Shown here piece by piece: positions 1 to 11,133 of a stretch of 64,000 nucleotides of DNA (position 1 is its first letter; the number at the start of each line of letters is the position of its first letter). The notes under the pieces were generated by a model that saw only the letters and a list, made by a program, of their open reading frames with translations, was not told the DNA's origin and made no database searches. The DNA comes from Impatiens glandulifera. Taxonomy: Eukaryota; Streptophyta; Magnoliopsida; Ericales; Balsaminaceae. The stretch lies in NCBI RefSeq assembly GCF_907164915.1, contig NC_061868.1:42857774-42921773 (forward strand), written 5' to 3'. A program made the translations under genes and the position numbers.

Positions 1-420
1 AACATAATCTAACATTATTCAACAAAATCAACCTAAAAATATACCTAATCAAAAATTAATAAACATAATCTAACATGATCCAAAAAAATCAACCTAAACA
101 TATGCATAATCAAACAATAATAAACTTAATCTAACATTATCTAACCAAAAATCAACCTAAACATATACCTAATCAAAACAATAATAAACCTAATATAACA
201 TTATCCAACTAAAAATCAACATAAACATATACCTAATCAAGACAATAATAAACCTAATCTAACATTATCCAACCAAAAATCAACCTAAACATATACCTAA
301 TCAAAATAATAATAAACCTAATCTAACATTATCCAACCAAAAATCAACCTAAACAAACAATAATAAACCTAATTTAACATCATCCAACAAAATTTAACAT
401 GAATATATAACATCTAATCA
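1..420. repeat. Tandem repeat, about 60-bp unit
   Basis: About six to seven degenerate copies of an AT-rich unit run head to tail. Its recurring phrases are 'cctaatctaacattatcc', 'aaaaatcaacctaaacatat' and 'cctaatcaaaacaataat'. The array starts at or before the window edge. It stops near 420, just before a GC-rich stretch. It holds no reading frame. It may be an internal repeat of the CACTA element that ends at 1359, but that is inference from position only. Confidence 0.8.
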
Positions 421-439
421 AAATTTAATTAAATAAATA

Positions 440-720
440 ATCTGACCTTAAATGTAGGTTGTGGGCAGAGGCGCGACGATAGGGTAAGTCTCCAAGCGGC
501 AGCGGTGGCAGATCTTCAAGCGGGGTGCAGCGGCAGGGCTCAAACGGCTGCAGGGGGCGCGGCGTATTCAATATGGTTGCAGTTCTTCAATTAGGGTATT
601 GGCGGCGTCATCTTCGGATGTAGGATGCGGCGCGGGCGGAAGGAAGCGGGGAGAGAAAAAGGGATAGAAATCGGACAGAAAGAAGAAGAGAAGAAGATTT
701 TTTTTAATTTAAATGGGCCA
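440..720. other. GC-rich island, function unknown
   Basis: This is a sharp switch from AT-rich flanks to GC-rich DNA containing 'gcggcagcggtggcag'-like and 'ggcgcggcg'-like stretches, followed by an A/G-rich run. No open frame of useful length is present. It abuts the CACTA subterminal repeats, so it could be a first exon or captured host sequence inside that element. I do not recognise it. Confidence 0.4.
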
Positions 721-1359
721 TCAATCTAATAAATCTTCGATTTTGACCCTTAACAACACTTAGAATTATTATTAATTTTTTTGGGAAGGGTCAAAACCGA
801 AGGTTTGTTAGAAAACTTCGCAATTACCAATTTGGGAAAAGTTAAAATCGAAGGTTTTCTAATAAACCTTCGACTTTGACCTTTATCAACACTTCAAAAT
901 TATTTTTAATTTTTTTTTGAAGGGTCATAACCGAAGTTTTATTAGAAAACTTTCGCAAATAACAATTTGGGGAAAGTTAAAACCGAAGGTTTTCTAATAA
1001 ACATTTAGTTTTGACGCTTCCCAACACTTGAAATTATTTTTAATTTTTTTTTGGGAAGGGTCAAAACCGAAGGTTTATTAAATAACCTTTGCAATTACCA
1101 ATTTGGGGAAAGTTAAAACCGAAGGTTTTATAATAAACCTTCGGTTTTGACCCTTTCCAACACTTAGAATTTTTTTTTTGGAAGGTCAAAACCGAAGATT
1201 TATTATAAACTTTCGGTAAACTTTCATATCACCGAAAGTTTTACACACCTCTCAGAATCTTTTTTTATTAACGAAAGTTTTCTTCCTCTTGGTACCATTA
1301 ATGAGAGTTTTCTATAACTCTCGGTAAAATTCGTCGATAAAGGTCTTTTTTTACTAGTG
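720..1359. mobile_element. CACTA element end with subterminal repeats
   Basis: Four copies of a roughly 134-bp unit begin at the phrase 'aacactt' near 752, 889, 1023 and 1159. Each holds an inverted pair built on 'aaccgaaggtttt' and 'aaaaccttcggtt'. Such short inverted subterminal repeats are typical of En/Spm (CACTA) transposons. The block ends at 1351-1359 in 'ttactagtg', the complement of a CACTA terminus (CACTAGTAA, then A/G-rich). The other end and any transposase lie outside the window or are lost, so this is one end only. Confidence 0.65.
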
Positions 1360-1550
1360 TATATACAAATTATACATATTAACCAATTTAATAACAGTTT
1401 TCGGGTCAAACTCAAGTTCATTCCAAATATGGCTACAAATTTTAATTTGGGCGTTTTCAACTCATTAAAATTTTGAGTTAATATTGATTTTTAAATGTAG
1501 TATATATCAATCCCCACACCGAATGGGACAATTTATTAAAATTAATTAAT

Positions 1551-2083
1551 TTATTTTTATTTTTTTGGGAAAAATGACTTAGCGTAATTTCACTAAAAAT
1601 TTCCAAAAATGGGGAAAAAATTACGAGTTTAATTGATCATTCTAGACATGCCTAGAATGATTTTGAAGTTGTAACATTCTGAATAAAAGCTAAAAACGTA
1701 AATAAATTATCTGATTACAATGTTTTCAATTCTAGTGAGTTCAAAAAACGGTAAATTACAGTTCATGCAGATATTCCAGTTCTGCCCCGTGCTTGGAATT
1801 CTTCTCCACGTTTCTGCGAGGGCGCTACAATCCGATACAATATCTTTCCATAACTCTTCAACGCTCCTGCGGGTTCTGCCATATACCTTAGCATTCCGTT
1901 CTTGCCAAATGTTATACACCACTACTCCAAAGCCGTACTTGAACACGTTTGTTGCAAATCTATTTCTTTTGGCTTTAAGTATTGACGCTTCTTTGATTTC
2001 AATCCATTCGCTCGGGAAACTGATCAACTCTAGGATTTTATAGAATCTGTCCCAAAGCTCCGAAGCAATACAATAGCGGGTGA
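1551..2083 (-). mobile_element. LINE 3' fragment (5'-truncated)
   Basis: The minus strand at 1707-2027 encodes the C-terminal region of a plant LINE reverse transcriptase protein, with the motif IWQERNAKVYGRTRRS. A near-identical motif lies in the longer LINE at 20067-20360. The non-coding 3' tails also match (1565-1720 and 19800-19935 share 'cattctaga' and 'ctgattacaatg'). The T-rich run near 1545-1567 is the complement of a poly(A) tail. The element starts abruptly near 2083, so it is a 5'-truncated insertion. It is not functional. Confidence 0.75.
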
Positions 2084-2089
2084 TCTATA

Positions 2090-2760
2090 AATAAATATAT
2101 TAAAAATCTAAGCAGTTATACTTTGAATGGTTAATACTTTTCAAAATGATTTATTTTTAAATTTAAATTCAAAGTTTTTTTTTTGTTAGATGATGAATTA
2201 TAATATAACTCTATAACCATTGTCATCAATATGGCTGGTTAACCAAAACTAATAAAATTAATTAATTCAAAATGATTATTGATAAGATTTTGGAAAATAT
2301 TTAAAGAGATTCCTTTTGTGAATAATATTTTTAATTAAAATAAAATAAAATAGTGCTATAATTATATAGATAAGGAAAATATAATTAAACAATATTTTAT
2401 ATATTCTCCCATATTTGTTGAATTTTACAAATAAATGTTCTTTATAGAAAATATGTATTATGTTAATAAACACGATACTATGAACCACATACTCATTTCT
2501 TATAAATTTAATAAGTATTTTTTTATAAATTGACCTTTTTTTTAAAAATTTTGATAACTAAAAAATGTACTTCAAAATTAACAAAAACAGATACATACAA
2601 TCCAAAGGTTACCATGTACCGTAAGCCCCCATGAATCATGAAGGTGGTACTAGATATTACGAGTTAGTAGATCCTAATCACTTTTGAAGTCAAAGACCCT
2701 ATCTAATCAAAAATCCATTATAGGCTAGTAACACTATGTATATTCCATTGTTAACTACCT
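2090..2760 (-). other. Orphan copy of the MADS upstream block
   Basis: This stretch matches, phrase by phrase, the DNA upstream of MADS-1 at about 6480-7200. Shared phrases include 'tactttgaatgg', 'tcaaaatgatttattttta', 'ctataaccatt', 'aaactaataaaa' and 'ccccatgaatcatgaaggtgg'. Related sequence also lies upstream of the other MADS loci. Here no MADS coding sequence follows to the left; a LINE fragment and a CACTA end are found instead. The simplest reading is that a further MADS copy was displaced or deleted. It contains no gene. Confidence 0.6.
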
Positions 2761-3166
2761 ATTTAATAACTTACAATCAAATAAAACCGGCCAGAAAGTT
2801 GATATTTTATTAATTTTTTGTAGAATCAATTTTCATTTATATTTTTAATAATTAACTTAAGTTATTTTCTTATTAATTAATTTTTTTGTTATATGAATTA
2901 TTTAAAATTAAAATTATTTAGTATTTATATATATTAAAATTATTGATATATATATATATATATATTTAAATTATATAATATATTGTGTCACAAACTTAAA
3001 TATATAAATTATATAATTTAAAAAATATTTTTTAATTATTTTTTCTATTTAATTTATCTAATTTAGACACAATTTATTTTAATTTATCTAAATATATTTT
3101 AATTTATAGTATATTATATTATATAAATTAATGAGAAATATGAGAATTCTTAGAGAACGTTATAGG

Positions 3167-3240
<74 letters not shown>

Positions 3241-3850
3241 AATTTAAGATGATTTATATAACTGAACAAATTAACTAATAAAAAGTTAATTGAAATTTTT
3301 ATTAATAAAAATATATAATATAATAAATTTAAATTTAATAATCAATGTATCAATTAAACACCAAACGCCCTAAAAATATTTAACAATTTATTAAAATTAA
3401 TATACTTAACTTACATTTTTATGTTTTAAATGTTCTATATATTATAAAAAAATGTTTAATTATAATGAAGTTAACCTTACAAAATAAAAATTATTAATTA
3501 TTATATTTTAAAATTATTAATCATTCTTATACATATAAAAAATTAAATTTATAAAATATAATAAATATTAGTAATAATATTTTAAATATTCAATAAAAAT
3601 AAGTAACTGTACTATATTTAAAATAGTTTATAAATATTTATTATTTTTATTTATACTATTATTTTAGTTATTCATTTTTAAATTAAAAAACAAAATTTTA
3701 TTCGTTATCAAAATAATTATATTATTTTTGAAGGTTAATTATTAAATAAAATATATAATAATAATAATAATAATTTAAACAAAAATAAATTAAATATAAT
3801 TTTTAATAGAGAGACTCAGGGCTAAAAAAAAATAAGATAGAACAGAAAAA
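2760..3850. other. AT-rich spacer with AT microsatellite
   Basis: The stretch is very AT-rich non-coding DNA without usable frames. It includes a long (TA)n tract at about 3171-3237 and a poly(A) run at about 3844-3866, close to the 3' end of MADS-1. No transposon end or gene was recognised. Confidence 0.7.
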
Positions 3851-3902
3851 AAAAAAAAAAAAAAAAAGAAAGAGAAACACGGATATTGAAGAAGACATTC
3901 CC

Positions 3903-4823
3903 TTAATGTGAAGATGGATCATGTGGCCCCATGTCTTCGTTATGAAAGTGAGGAAATGGAGGCGGGTTGCTTGGGTATGGCATGCCATTCTGCGGAAAAT
4001 CAGATGGATGAGGCTGAAATTCCATGTTAGGATCATTGTATGGCATGTTATTTTGTTGGAAATCAGATGGTAGAGGTTGAACTTCCATGTTTGCAGGCTG
4101 AAATTCCAAGTTGGGAGGTTGGAAATTCATGTAACTGGTCTCAAATCCAGTGTTAGGATGTTCAAACCCCATGTTAGGAGGCGGAAACTCCATGGCCGGA
4201 GGAGGACATGTCATGTTGGGCGCCATGCAAGGATGAGCTGGAGGCATGAAATATTAATCTTGGCTCCAAGCAAGTTGTTGGCTACCACCAACTCCACTCC
4301 CTTCAAAATCAAATTGGGGAGGAGGAGGAGGAGGAGGAGGGTTGAAAGAGGAGGAGTCCATCATCCTGTTAACCTCCATCAAGTTCTGACTGATAACTGT
4401 AGCCAACTCCTTGAAATCTTCTTCGGTATTCAGGCCTGACATAGCATGTTGTGGATTCATCATTGATTGAAACATGGTATGAGTCATCTCACTATGACGG
4501 TTCTCTCTTTCCTGTCTTCTTAGTTTTTCTTGTATCTTTTGGAGCCTCTGCCTCGTAAAGATCTCTTGGTTAACCTTTCGTTTTCCTTGATCAGCCTTCG
4601 GAAAACTCTGGTACTTTGTAATGAGTCTCCGTACTTCATCCATAGATGGCCAAACAACAGGTTGGGGATCAAAGTCACTATAGATGACGGTACACGCTTC
4701 AATGTCGCACAGAGTGGTGATTTCATCTAGTTGCTTCACAACACTAAGATTTCTTTTCTTGTATGTGTTTCTTCTTGCACTATTATTGAGAATGTAAGTA
4801 AGGTTAACTTTCTTTCTAGTCAT
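3903..4823 (-). pseudogene. MADS-1, type I M-gamma MADS-box gene with an in-frame stop
   Basis: The start is the ATG at 4821-4823 (MTRKKVNLTYI), chosen because every paralogue begins with MTR or MAR at this place; an in-frame ATG 16 codons upstream has no counterpart in the other loci. Residues 1-60 form the MADS domain, with TLCDIEACTVIYSDFDPQP in its second half. A charged, probably coiled-coil segment follows with the M-gamma signature F-T-R-Q-R. The frame meets TAA at 4254-4256, after residue 189. Immediately downstream the same frame is open again to 3903 and encodes the C-terminal heptad repeats (P-P-N-M-G-F-E type) and the conserved ending GPHDPSSH. So one nonsense change, with a 3-base insertion nearby, separates it from a 306-residue product. 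The MADS and M-gamma regions are complete, so a truncated DNA-binding protein is possible. The MADS domain has small deviations (CDIEA instead of CGIEA, RNL instead of RKV). Confidence 0.85.
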
Positions 4824-4900
4824 GGTGTTTCTACAAAGAAGAATTAAATTAGAAAACTCTTTTTTTCTCAATGTGGTGGAATTTGTTAATGAGTAGAACT

Positions 4901-4912
4901 CTATATATATAC
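4901..4912 (-). promoter_or_regulatory. TATA element of MADS-1
   Basis: The complement of 'ctatatatatac' lies about 80 bases before the MADS-1 ATG. All seven loci have a TATA motif at the corresponding position. The initiation site itself cannot be read from sequence. Confidence 0.5.
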
Positions 4913-5282
4913 AGATTTTTAGAAAAAAAAAACTTGATGAAAATTAGTTTGAAAAACTCCATGTAGATACATTTTAATCAAAATTGTGAACCAATTACTT
5001 TAAAAGATTTTGTATTAATGGTGGTAAGATTTACCACCATAAGAACTAGTTTCCTATATTATAAATAATTGTAGATTAAATAAGTAATTATGATATAAAA
5101 TTAATTTTCTATTTAAAATATTTCTTCTTTTGAATTATAACAGTAATAATCCAAAAATACAATATTTTTATTTTAAAATATTTCAATGAAATATATTTTT
5201 ATGGATTCTATCATCATACACAAACATAATTATAGAAAAAATTACTTTTCCATATCATTTAGCTTTTAAAAGCAAATCTGTG

Positions 5283-5283
<1 letters not shown>

Positions 5284-5372
<89 letters not shown>
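5284..5372. repeat. (AT)n microsatellite upstream of MADS-1
   Basis: An uninterrupted AT dinucleotide tract of nearly 90 bases. Equivalent tracts occur upstream of MADS-2 (17538-17594, 18075-18167) and MADS-6 (50002-50103), inside the same conserved context. Confidence 0.95.
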
Positions 5373-5374
<2 letters not shown>

Positions 5375-5390
5375 CTGCATTTAAATTCTA

Positions 5391-6471
5391 GGAAAAAAGC
5401 TCAGTTAGACGTATCTACTTGTACAACTAGCTCACTTAAACGTATGTACTAATAAAAGGTCATTTAAACGTACGTACTATCAAAAATTGGCTCATTTAGC
5501 CTTTTTTAGCAACCCTGGTTAACTTTTATTTTTAAATTTATATATTTATTAATTAAATATTAATATATTTTCTCTCTCTTTCTTTTTCATTTATTATTTC
5601 ATTTATTACTAATAAATAACCCTTTATTTTTATTTTTTTTTATAATATTTTATTATAATATTTTATTATAATATTTTATTATTTCTATATAAATATTTAC
5701 GATTGATTATTTTAATTTTATTTTATATATACGAGTATTCATTATTAATTATTTTAACTCTATATTTCTTCTTCTTTTTTATATATCTTTTTTATATTCA
5801 CATTAATTATTAATTATTTTAAAATTGTTTGATCCCAATAATTGAATATAACAATGAAAATTCTTTCAACAATAAAAATCATTCAACACAAAAATAAATT
5901 AATTTAGAATTGAATAATAATAAAAACTCATTAATCAAATATTAGACAAAATAATTCATTTACTACTAATATAAGTCGTGAATAAAAATTTAAAAAAATT
6001 TATTAATTTCATTTTTATTTATATTAAACTAAATAAGAAAAAACTCTTTTTTCATTTTTATTATATTAAATTAAATAAGAAAAAACACTTAAAAAAATTA
6101 TTACAAGAAAACATAAAATTCATAAATAAGTTATTAATTTTCTTTTTTAAATGAGAATTTAAAAAATATGAGAAATAAAAACTGATAAAAAAAGAAGATG
6201 AAATATAAAAGAGGAATTAATATTAAAATAATAAAAAATTTAAGAATAAATTAAATTACCCAGTTTAATTAATGAAAAAGAAGGAGAGAGAAAATATATT
6301 AATATTTAATTAATAAATATATAAATTTAAAAATAAAAGTTAACCATGGTTATTAAAAGAGGCTAAATGAGCTAATTTTTGATAGTACATATGTTTAAAT
6401 GACCTTTTATTAGTACATACGTCTAAGTGAGCTAGTTGTACAAGTACATACGTCTAATTGAACTTTTTTCC
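5391..6471. mobile_element. Foldback MITE with long inverted repeats and 9-bp TSD
   Basis: The element is a 1,081-bp inverted-repeat structure. It opens with GGAAAAAAGCTCAGTTAGAC and closes with the near-perfect complement (…AACTTTTTTCC). The arms pair over more than 200 bases and include the phrases 'cgtatgtactaataaaagg' and 'gttaacttttatttttaaa' with their complements. It is flanked by a perfect 9-bp direct repeat TAAATTCTA at 5382-5390 and 6472-6480. A 9-bp duplication with long terminal inverted repeats fits a non-autonomous Mutator-like element. The interior is AT-rich and has no transposase. It splits the MADS-1 upstream block. Confidence 0.85.
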
Positions 6472-7200
6472 TAAATTCTAAATAGATGTACTTTGAATGG
6501 ATATTCCTTCAAAATGATTTATTTTTAAATTAGAATTTAAATTTGTTTATATGATTGAAAAATTATAGTATCACTCTATAACCATTATCATCAATGTTGA
6601 TTACCAAAACTAATAAAAATAAATTAATTTAAAATAATTAGTGATAAGATTGTTTAAATCTTGAAAATATTTACTACCATAAAAAGTGATTTCTTTTACT
6701 ATTAATATTTTTAATTAAAATAAAATAGTGCTTTGTAGATAAGGAAAATAGGATGAAATAATCTTTCATATATTTTTCCATATTTGATTGAATTTAACAA
6801 ATAAGTGTCATTTTTAGATAATTAATCAAAACATTGATATATTATAATATTTCCATTTAAAATATTACCTTGTCTAAGCATATAAATATAGTTTTAACTT
6901 ATTTATTTTTAATAAATAAAAATTATGTAAATAAACATGATAATTTGATAAGACCTTACATGTTTCTCATAAATTAATAAGTATGTTATCTAAAAAATAA
7001 AATTATTTCAAATAAACTTTTTTACGTTAAAAAGTCACTCAATCGAACAAATTATTTTTCTTTTGATAATTAAAAAATGTACTTCGAAGTGAAGAAAAGA
7101 AATAATCCAAAGGCTAACCATGCACCTAAGTCCCCATGAATCATGAAGGTGGCATATCTAATCTTAAACACCTTTTGTAGCCAAAAACCCTATCTAATAA
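6472..7200 (-). other. MADS-1 upstream block, distal part
   Basis: This is the continuation of the conserved MADS upstream sequence after the foldback insertion. It is homologous to 2090-2760 and, over shorter lengths, to sequence near 22145-22330, 33050-33300 and 49830-50170. Recognisable phrases are 'aaaatatttactaccata', 'ttttaattaaaataaaata' and 'gtagataaggaaaat'. It has no coding sequence. Confidence 0.55.
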
Positions 7201-7760
7201 AAAAAATTCAATTATAGCCATATAACCATTCTATATTCAATTAGCCAAATAAATATTTGTAACCAATTGACCAAGTAACTCTCTTTTGTAACCATGTGAC
7301 AAGAAGCCCCTTTGTAACCCCTTAAAGTCATACCTTTTTTTTAGAATAAATAAGTCCTCTTTTTGTAAATCAATTAACCCCTTTGTAGCCAAAGACCCTA
7401 TGTAATCAAGAATCTATAATAGCCAAGCCCCCTTCAACACTCAATTAACCAAGTAACCTATTTGTAACATATTTACCAAATAACTCTTTTGAAGTTGTAT
7501 CAAATTATTTCTTTTGTAGCCATGTAGACAAGAAGAGCCTTTCTATCCCCATAAACATGTACTCAACTAACATTTCTCAATTTACCCTCTTGTAGCCAAA
7601 TACCCTAGGTAATCAATAATACATTATATATATTCAAGTAACCCTTCTATATTCAATTGAACAAGTAACTATTTGTAACAATTGACCAAGAAACACCTTA
7701 AAATTATATCCAATAATCTTTTTGTAGCATGATCACAAAAAGCCCTCTAACAGTACCAAG
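7130..7760. repeat. Degenerate tandem repeat ('tttgtagcc/aaccaattgacc')
   Basis: Short phrases recur many times with spacing of tens of bases: 'cttttgtagccaa', 'accctatctaat/accctatgtaat', 'ccaagtaactc' and 'tgtgacaagaagcc'. The pattern looks like a decayed minisatellite of roughly 60-70 bp units with variable joins. No frame survives across it. Confidence 0.5.
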
Positions 7761-7924
7761 CAAAAACAATAAAGAAATTCGGCCAAAATTAATTAGCAAA
7801 ACGGTCCCATCTTAATGAATCAACATGAAATGATAACTGATTTAAAAGAAATCAATGTTATGGGGTCTCTTACCCTGAACACCAAACTGAATCCAACCAC
7901 CACATAAAATATATATAAAACACA

Positions 7925-8190
7925 AAAGTTACCTCTTGGATGCCAAGATTACTCGGTGCCCCAAATCGGCGGAGCACTAGATGCTAGGACCCATGGAAAC
8001 AGATGAATTTTCATGACTCCATAATTCTTTTCCGCTGTGTGGAACCATATCGGTGCGGTCCAACATGAAAAGATCGATCCACTGTTGCTGTACATAAGTG
8101 GGCAAAAGAGGCGGTGAAGAAACCCTAGGGAAATCCCTCTAATATATATATATATATAAACACTTAACCAAATCTCCTCCAAAATCAAAA
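7925..8190 (-). other. Possible orphan exon or 5' region of a lost gene
   Basis: This island is clearly less AT-rich than its surroundings. On the minus strand, from about 8100 downward, it can be read as PTYVQQQWIDLFMLDRTD and some further residues until TAG near codon 41. A plausible splice donor (AAGAG followed by GTAAC) lies near 7932. Upstream of it, at 8190-8260, are ACGT-core motifs. I do not recognise the protein and see no further exons, so it may be a gene fragment. The ORF 7949-8188 in another frame is an alternative reading with no better support. Confidence 0.25.
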
Positions 8191-8526
8191 GTGACCTCCA
8201 AAATCAAAAGTGACGTGGAGCACTCTCGTTGGTTAATGTTACCGTGTGACGTAAACGACCCTCTTCTTATTTATTATTTATATTTTATAGATAATTAAAT
8301 TAAAAAAAAGTTATTACGTCCCTTCGTAACCTGTAACCTTGTAATATCCAATAATTACGCGGTCTACCATTGCTCTCCAAAATAGTCTAATATTAACATA
8401 TTTTAACTTTACATGCATGACAAAATCAACTAAAGAAGATCAAAAACATTCTTTAATGTTGTCTCTGTTTTTATCTATCTAAATTTGCCAAATATTATAT
8501 GAGCACATAATCTATACATATATATA

Positions 8527-8760
8527 CCAAGTTGACTTTTTCCGTCAGATAAATATTGACGCATAATATGCGTCGGTAAGCTAAGGAATTTGTATAATTT
8601 TTTCAGAAAAAAATTAAGTTATGGATAATATATAGTTTTTTTTTTATGAATTATACATTTTGATTAATAAATAAACGTTTTTTAATAAAACATCACATAA
8701 CTTTTTTATTTTCATTTAGGTTCATTAACTTAATTTCTTTTTACATAAGTGGTCTCACTA
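8527..8760 (+). mobile_element. CACTA-like terminus, degraded
   Basis: 'accaagtt…tttttccg' followed by a complementary pair 'gacgcataatatgcgtc' matches the CACTA end at 24037-24240, which reads 'caccaagttaggtttttccg' and then 'gacggatagtatgtgtcgg'. Similarity continues to 'tttaggttcattaac' in both. The first CACTA bases are not preserved here. No matching second end was located. Confidence 0.45.
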
Positions 8761-8934
8761 TTTTTGTCTCACCATTTCTCTTATTTGCAAAGTTATTCGG
8801 GTCATCAACTCGGTTTTTTCCCATTAGCCAGTCCATATTATTTCTTCATTTCATCCACATTTTTCAGTTTGACCTTAGTCTCCAAGATGCCAATTAGTGT
8901 AACTGTTTGCCTCTCATTTAATTTCAAGTGAATA

Positions 8935-9540
8935 AATTCATGAATTGGAATATGTATGACTCCCGATTTTCCTCAATTTTAACACGATTATTTTAAGTTT
9001 TTCCCTTTTCTTTGCCCTTTCTGTTTTGGGACCATTCGAGAATTCCAAATCATCACCTTCTTCAACATTAAGCTTAGGCTTATGTGCCTTGACTGCAAAT
9101 GATTTTATGGTTTCATTGGAGGAAGTCTGCCTTAGTTGATTATGACTTTCACTCGTTGTTGAGTAAGATGAATAAGAGACCTGAACCTCCTAATTGTACT
9201 TGTTTCTTGCAAAAACAACATTTAAATCAGAATAATCGCTCATTAATTCCTTTTCATAATTCCTCATTAATTCCTTTTCAGTACTTGGGTTGATAGCATC
9301 CGGATCAATGTTATTCTCATGATTCATACTGTGTTGAGATTTTGATAACCCCACTTCTCCTGAACATTACTCTTGTGATCAACCTCTTGTATCATGCTTC
9401 TTTCATCAATACAAACCTCTTCAAGCACTCTACTATCTACCAATTCAATCCCTTGATCATTCACAATGTCGATCCCTTGATCTTTTCCATCAGCTTCTTC
9501 AAGCACCCTACTATCAACAAATCCAACCCCTTGAACATTA
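8935..9540 (-). pseudogene. LINE ORF1, C-terminal part (split by copia)
   Basis: The minus-strand frame at 9324-9540 reads through VDSRVLEEADGKDQGI and then a second VDSRVLEEVC. It is acidic and internally repeated, as in the variable tail of plant LINE ORF1 proteins. It joins in the same orientation to the DUF4283/zinc-knuckle part at 14301-15015 across the copia element, whose 5-bp target duplication (CATTA) lies exactly at both junctions. Downstream, near 9000-9060, a basic stretch (GPKTERAKKREK) may be the end of the protein. The element is inactive. Confidence 0.55.
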
Positions 9541-9907
9541 TGTTAAGATTTGTATCTCCCAAATCCGATCATTTTGAAACAATCTGTAAAAATGCAAGAA
9601 AAAAGAACACAAGAAGACACAGATTTATAATGGTTCACTCAAATTGAGCTACGTCCACTTCAACCACCACCAAATTTCACTATGAAGAAGAAGAAGGAAT
9701 ACAGAGTTTTTTGCCTCACACTTTATCTCTCTAGAATTCTGTCTTCACAATGTAAACCTTTAATAATCACATATTTATAGGGTAACATTCAGGTATAAAA
9801 CCTAAATAACTCTTGATCAGGCCCAAGCCCAAAACCAAATACCAACCCAATAAACAATAATTAACAATTGTAGAGTTTATTATAAGTGTAGGCTCCATAA
9901 CTCAACA
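9541..9907 (-). repeat. Copia 3' LTR
   Basis: The 367-bp LTR has TG…CA ends and is the downstream LTR relative to transcription. It aligns along its length with the 376-bp LTR at 13920-14295, from 'gatttgtatctcccaaatcc' to 'aacaattgtagagtttatta'. The two differ by substitutions and by an extra 'cagcttgat'-type duplication in the other copy, so the insertion is not very recent. Confidence 0.95.
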
Positions 9908-9969
9908 ATCTTTCACTTGGAGACTAACTTCATCATCTCTCGATCGATAGTGGATTTCCATTCGATGTC

Positions 9970-10640
9970 TTAACAAAGAAGACCAACTAAAGTTGCACAC
10001 AACTTCAGTTTCTCATTTGTCACAACTTTCGTCAACATATCAGTTGGATTCTCACTCCCGGGAATCTTCTCAAGAGCTAATACTCCATCTTCTAAAGCTG
10101 ACCGGATGAAATGATAAAGAACATGTATATGCTTCTTCCTTCCATGATAAACATGATTTTTTTCCAAATGAATGGCACTCTAATTGTCGCATCGCAACAC
10201 ACTTCCTTTGTAGTCTTGACCCAATTCTCGCAAAAAGGGTTGTAACCACATCATCTCCTTAGCAGCATCTGTCACAGCAACATACTCTGCCTCACAACTA
10301 GAAAGAGCAACAATCTTCTGCAATTTTGAAACCCAACTGATTGTATTGCCTCCTAGAGTATAAATGTACCATGTTGTGCTCTTCCTACTATCAACATCAC
10401 CACCATTGTCAGCATCAACATATCATTCCAAACTCATATTAGACTTTCGAAAACACAAAGCGAGACTCGTACTTCCTCTTAAGTATCGTAGTATCCACTT
10501 TACTGCTTCCCAATGTTGTCTACCCGGGTTGCTCATGAATCTACTAACAACTCCCACTGCATGTGCAATGTCTAGTCTTGTGCAAATCATCGCTTACATA
10601 ATACAACCAATGGCAGAGGCATACGGAACAGTGGCTATGT
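9970..10640 (-). pseudogene. Copia RNase H domain
   Basis: The minus strand encodes the C-terminal RNase H part. The final open piece 9970-10167 contains the usual copia ending with ALEKIPGSENPTDMLTKVV. The upstream part (to about 10640) is recognisable in pieces but has stops. It is continuous with the reverse transcriptase segment of the same element. Confidence 0.75.
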
Positions 10641-10668
10641 AATTTTTCTCCTCCTCTGTTGAAGGCGA

Positions 10669-11133
10669 CTAGTCTTTAGATAGTCTGAAGTGACTAGCTA
10701 AAGAGATAGTAACTGGTTTTGCATCATACAAGTTGAACCTGCTAAGAACTTTCTTCACATATTCTTCTTGTGAAAGCTTGATAACTTCTTCATCCCTGAA
10801 AATTCTCATCCCAAGGATTTTTTTAGCAGCACCCAAATCCTTCATTGCAAACTTTTCAAACAACTCTTTCTTGAGCTTGTTAATCTCATACAAGCTTGCT
10901 CCAGCAATCAACATGTCATCAACGTAAAGGAGTAGAATAATGTACGATTTATCAAACCTCTTAATATAGTAGCAATGATCAACTTCACACATCAGAAAAT
11001 TATTACTTTTCATGAAGCTATCAAACTTCTTGTACCATTGTCTTGGAGCCTGTTTAAAACCATACAGACTTTTCTGAAGCTTACACACAAGCTCATCTTT
11101 TCCTTTAATTTCAAATCCTTCTGGTTGTCGCAT
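10669..11133 (-). pseudogene. Copia reverse transcriptase fragment
   Basis: The frame opens with RQPEGFEIKGKDELVCKLQK and SLYGFKQAPRQWYKKFD, the classic copia RT block, and holds the catalytic YVDD at 10915-10926. It ends in a stop at 10669. The N-terminal part of the domain (11134-11620) is interrupted by stops and frameshifts. Confidence 0.9.

Noticed and set aside
4077..4439. Plus-strand frames opposite the MADS genes (also 16180-16642, 30816-31022, 39132-39320, 53128-53691)
   Set aside because: They are antisense shadows of the MADS tail and linker. Their regular residue patterns come from the 21-bp repeat and Gly codons on the other strand.
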